6,277 bases of DNA from positions 1 to 6,277 of the forward strand of contig JAUQYT010000004.1 in NCBI GenBank assembly GCA_030587605.1. The letters are read 5' to 3'. The DNA comes from Candidatus Njordarchaeum guaymasense (GTDB lineage: Archaea > Asgardarchaeota > Njordarchaeia > Njordarchaeales > Njordarchaeaceae). Shown one piece after another: positions 4,950 through 6,277 of this stretch (the stretch's first letter is position 1; each line of letters opens with the position of its first letter). The notes under the pieces are model-generated. The model made no database searches and was not told where the DNA came from. It saw only the letters and a program-made list of their open reading frames with translations. A program made the translations under genes and the position numbers.

Positions 4950-6277
4950 GACGAAGCTGAAGTATGTGTTCTGTGTCATCGCGCTGTGCGCAGCCAATTC
5001 GATGCCATTACTGCCTGAAGTGTTCTCACAGCAGGTGTCAACGGAGCCTACTGTCTTCTATCTTCACACAGGATACCTTGGAGGGGCGCCTTGGGGAAGA
5101 ATCCTCAGCACAGATCCACCCTACGGCGTTCAAAGGTGGTCATTACTGACAGAGACAGCAGCCTTTATCCTTCATCCACCACTTGGTCGACTTGTAAGAA
5201 TAGGTGGCACAGTCACGTTCAGGCTTTGGCTCAGAGGTTCAACTTCCAGCATTGCCATAATCAACGCAACCCTAGTGGAGATTACGGATGAGGGAAGAAC
5301 ACTTCATGTGTGCGGAATCGAGGCACCAGTACTAGTGGAGTCTTCATTGAAGGATCAACCCCATGTCTTCGCAGTCGGGCCGATCATCCGGACAATCGCT
5401 GCTAGTTCAATGTTGGTCTTGCAGATTTTGGCCAAGGGAACAAAGTCTTCTGTTTTTCTCTACTGGGACGACGATCGTACGCCGAGTCAGCTGGCAATTC
5501 CCTTCGTCGAAGGGTACTACCATGCAATGAACTTAGTTACAAGAGACTTCTTGGACAGGGAAGTGAAAGGAGCGAATGTCACTGTCACTCAGAACGGAAC
5601 GAAAGTCTGGACTGGAATCACGGATGTCACGGGTTCAGTAGTGGCAGTCCTTCCTTCAACTGAAGGCACCCGCCCGTACGATATGCGGGTCTACTGGAAA
5701 GGAAGCGTTGTGAACGAAACACGAAGCATCAATCTCACGGAAGATATGCAACTAATCCTTAGGTGCGAAGTATATGATCTGACGATTGCGGTTCAAGATT
5801 TCTTCGGATTGCCTTTATCGCAAGCAAAAGTCGATTTGATTGCGGAGGGAATGACAATAGCGTCAAACAAAACTCGATTCGATGGGCTAGTGGTTCTTCC
5901 TCAAATCCCTAAGGGCGATTATGTGCTTGTTCTCAGCTACGATTCATTTCAGCATGTCACAGGAAGCCTCATTCTATTTGAGTCCACAAAACATACTGTG
6001 ACGCTACAGGTCGTCCCGGTACGGTTCTATTATGGCATAGTGACCGTTGCTGGGATCCTAGTTGCATCTTTCTTGTTGCTCTCAAAACGTCGACAGAAAA
6101 CTCAAAGAGTTCCTTTCGAGTTCCTAAACGAAGTTCTCGGCGGAGAGATACCGGCCGAGGCGGCCGTCATGATCATAGGGAACCCAGGATCAGGGAAGAC
6201 TGTGCTTATGCAAAAGTTGATGTATGATCAACTCAACATGGGAAGAACTTGTGTATTCGTCACAAACAACGATTTTC
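4939..6277 (+). CDS. Receptor-like protein: extracytoplasmic beta domains, one membrane helix and cytoplasmic KaiC/RecA-type ATPase (3' end outside window)
   Basis: The frame is open to the right edge, so only the first 446 residues are seen. Residues 1-31 form a signal peptide (basic MRHRTKLK, hydrophobic core, likely cleavage near FSQQ). Residues about 35-190 are an outside region of unknown fold. Two beta-sandwich repeats follow, about 195-275 and 279-358, each with the carboxypeptidase-regulatory/CnaB-like layout: an added-V-strand, a TDVTG or RFDG turn, and in the second PKGDYVL. Six N-X-S/T sequons occur, at N109, N213, N219, N259, N265 and N310. One helix (363-381) is followed by KRRQK, placing the rest in the cytoplasm. 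From 392 the sequence matches the start of a KaiC-like RecA-fold ATPase: FLNEVLGGEIP, then Walker A GNPGSGKT (414-421), then CVFVTNN. Walker B lies beyond the window. The start overlaps the archaeosortase gene by 11 nt. The likely role is sensing an outside ligand or surface state and signalling through ATP-dependent assembly; this is inference. Confidence 0.85.
   Translation, partial: MRHRTKLKYVFCVIALCAANSMPLLPEVFSQQVSTEPTVFYLHTGYLGGAPWGRILSTDPPYGVQRWSLLTETAAFILHPPLGRLVRIGGTVTFRLWLRGSTSSIAIINATLVEITDEGRTLHVCGIEAPVLVESSLKDQPHVFAVGPIIRTIAASSMLVLQILAKGTKSSVFLYWDDDRTPSQLAIPFVEGYYHAMNLVTRDFLDREVKGANVTVTQNGTKVWTGITDVTGSVVAVLPSTEGTRPYDMRVYWKGSVVNETRSINLTEDMQLILRCEVYDLTIAVQDFFGLPLSQAKVDLIAEGMTIASNKTRFDGLVVLPQIPKGDYVLVLSYDSFQHVTGSLILFESTKHTVTLQVVPVRFYYGIVTVAGILVASFLLLSKRRQKTQRVPFEFLNEVLGGEIPAEAAVMIIGNPGSGKTVLMQKLMYDQLNMGRTCVFVTNNDF

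Noticed and set aside
4964..5291. Two short plus-strand open frames at the start of the receptor-ATPase gene
   Set aside because: They are out of frame with the receptor-ATPase gene, which has a signal peptide, a good ribosome site and an open frame to the window edge.
5272..5340. Repeated CTAGTGGAG at 5272 and 5332
   Set aside because: A nine-base repeat inside one coding gene, in the same reading context (L-V-E), is best explained by codon coincidence.
1..6277. CRISPR arrays, tRNA or rRNA genes, insertion sequences
   Set aside because: No regularly spaced repeats, no tRNA-like cloverleaf noticed, and no transposase motifs or terminal inverted repeats were seen when reading through the window.

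Overview
The window looks archaeal. It encodes an exosortase/archaeosortase-family protein with the Cys/Arg/His triad, a KaiC/RecA-type ATPase domain, and multi-pass GT-C-type membrane proteins of the kind found in archaeal glycosylation loci. There is also a GGTGATCC ribosome-binding site complementary to the 3' end of 16S rRNA. Base composition is moderate. A member of the Thaumarchaeota/Bathyarchaeia-like or a related lineage is my best guess, but the sequence alone does not settle the taxon. All recognised genes are on the + strand.

Layout. (1) 1-2350 holds two overlapping membrane-protein genes. The first is the C-terminal part of a large GT-C/YfhO-like (PTPS-related) protein cut by the left edge. 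The second is a 415-residue GT87-like membrane glycosyltransferase that starts inside the stop of the first. (2) 2347-3026 has no intact gene. It holds the remains of a roughly 225-codon gene that began in a 4-nt overlap with the glycosyltransferase and is now broken by three frame changes and one in-frame TGA. (3) 3027-3124 is intergenic, with a possible TATA box. (4) 3125-3742 encodes a 205-residue four-helix membrane protein of unknown function. (5) 3861-4949 encodes the archaeosortase-family protein. (6) 4939 to the right edge encodes a partial protein with a signal peptide, a long extracytoplasmic beta-rich region with six N-glycosylation sequons, one membrane helix, and then the start of a cytoplasmic KaiC-like ATPase with a Walker A motif. 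Its start lies inside the archaeosortase gene. It is open to the last base, so only its first 446 codons are visible.

How the parts may work together (inference). The left half looks like a module for membrane-linked sugar transfer or surface glycan building. The right half looks like a cell-surface processing module: a small membrane protein, a sortase-like transpeptidase, and a receptor-like protein that could pass an outside signal to an ATPase inside. The most unusual point is this sensor-ATPase fusion, overlapping the archaeosortase gene. Its beta-domain, helix and basic-cluster layout resembles an archaeosortase sorting signal, except that an ATPase follows where such proteins normally end.
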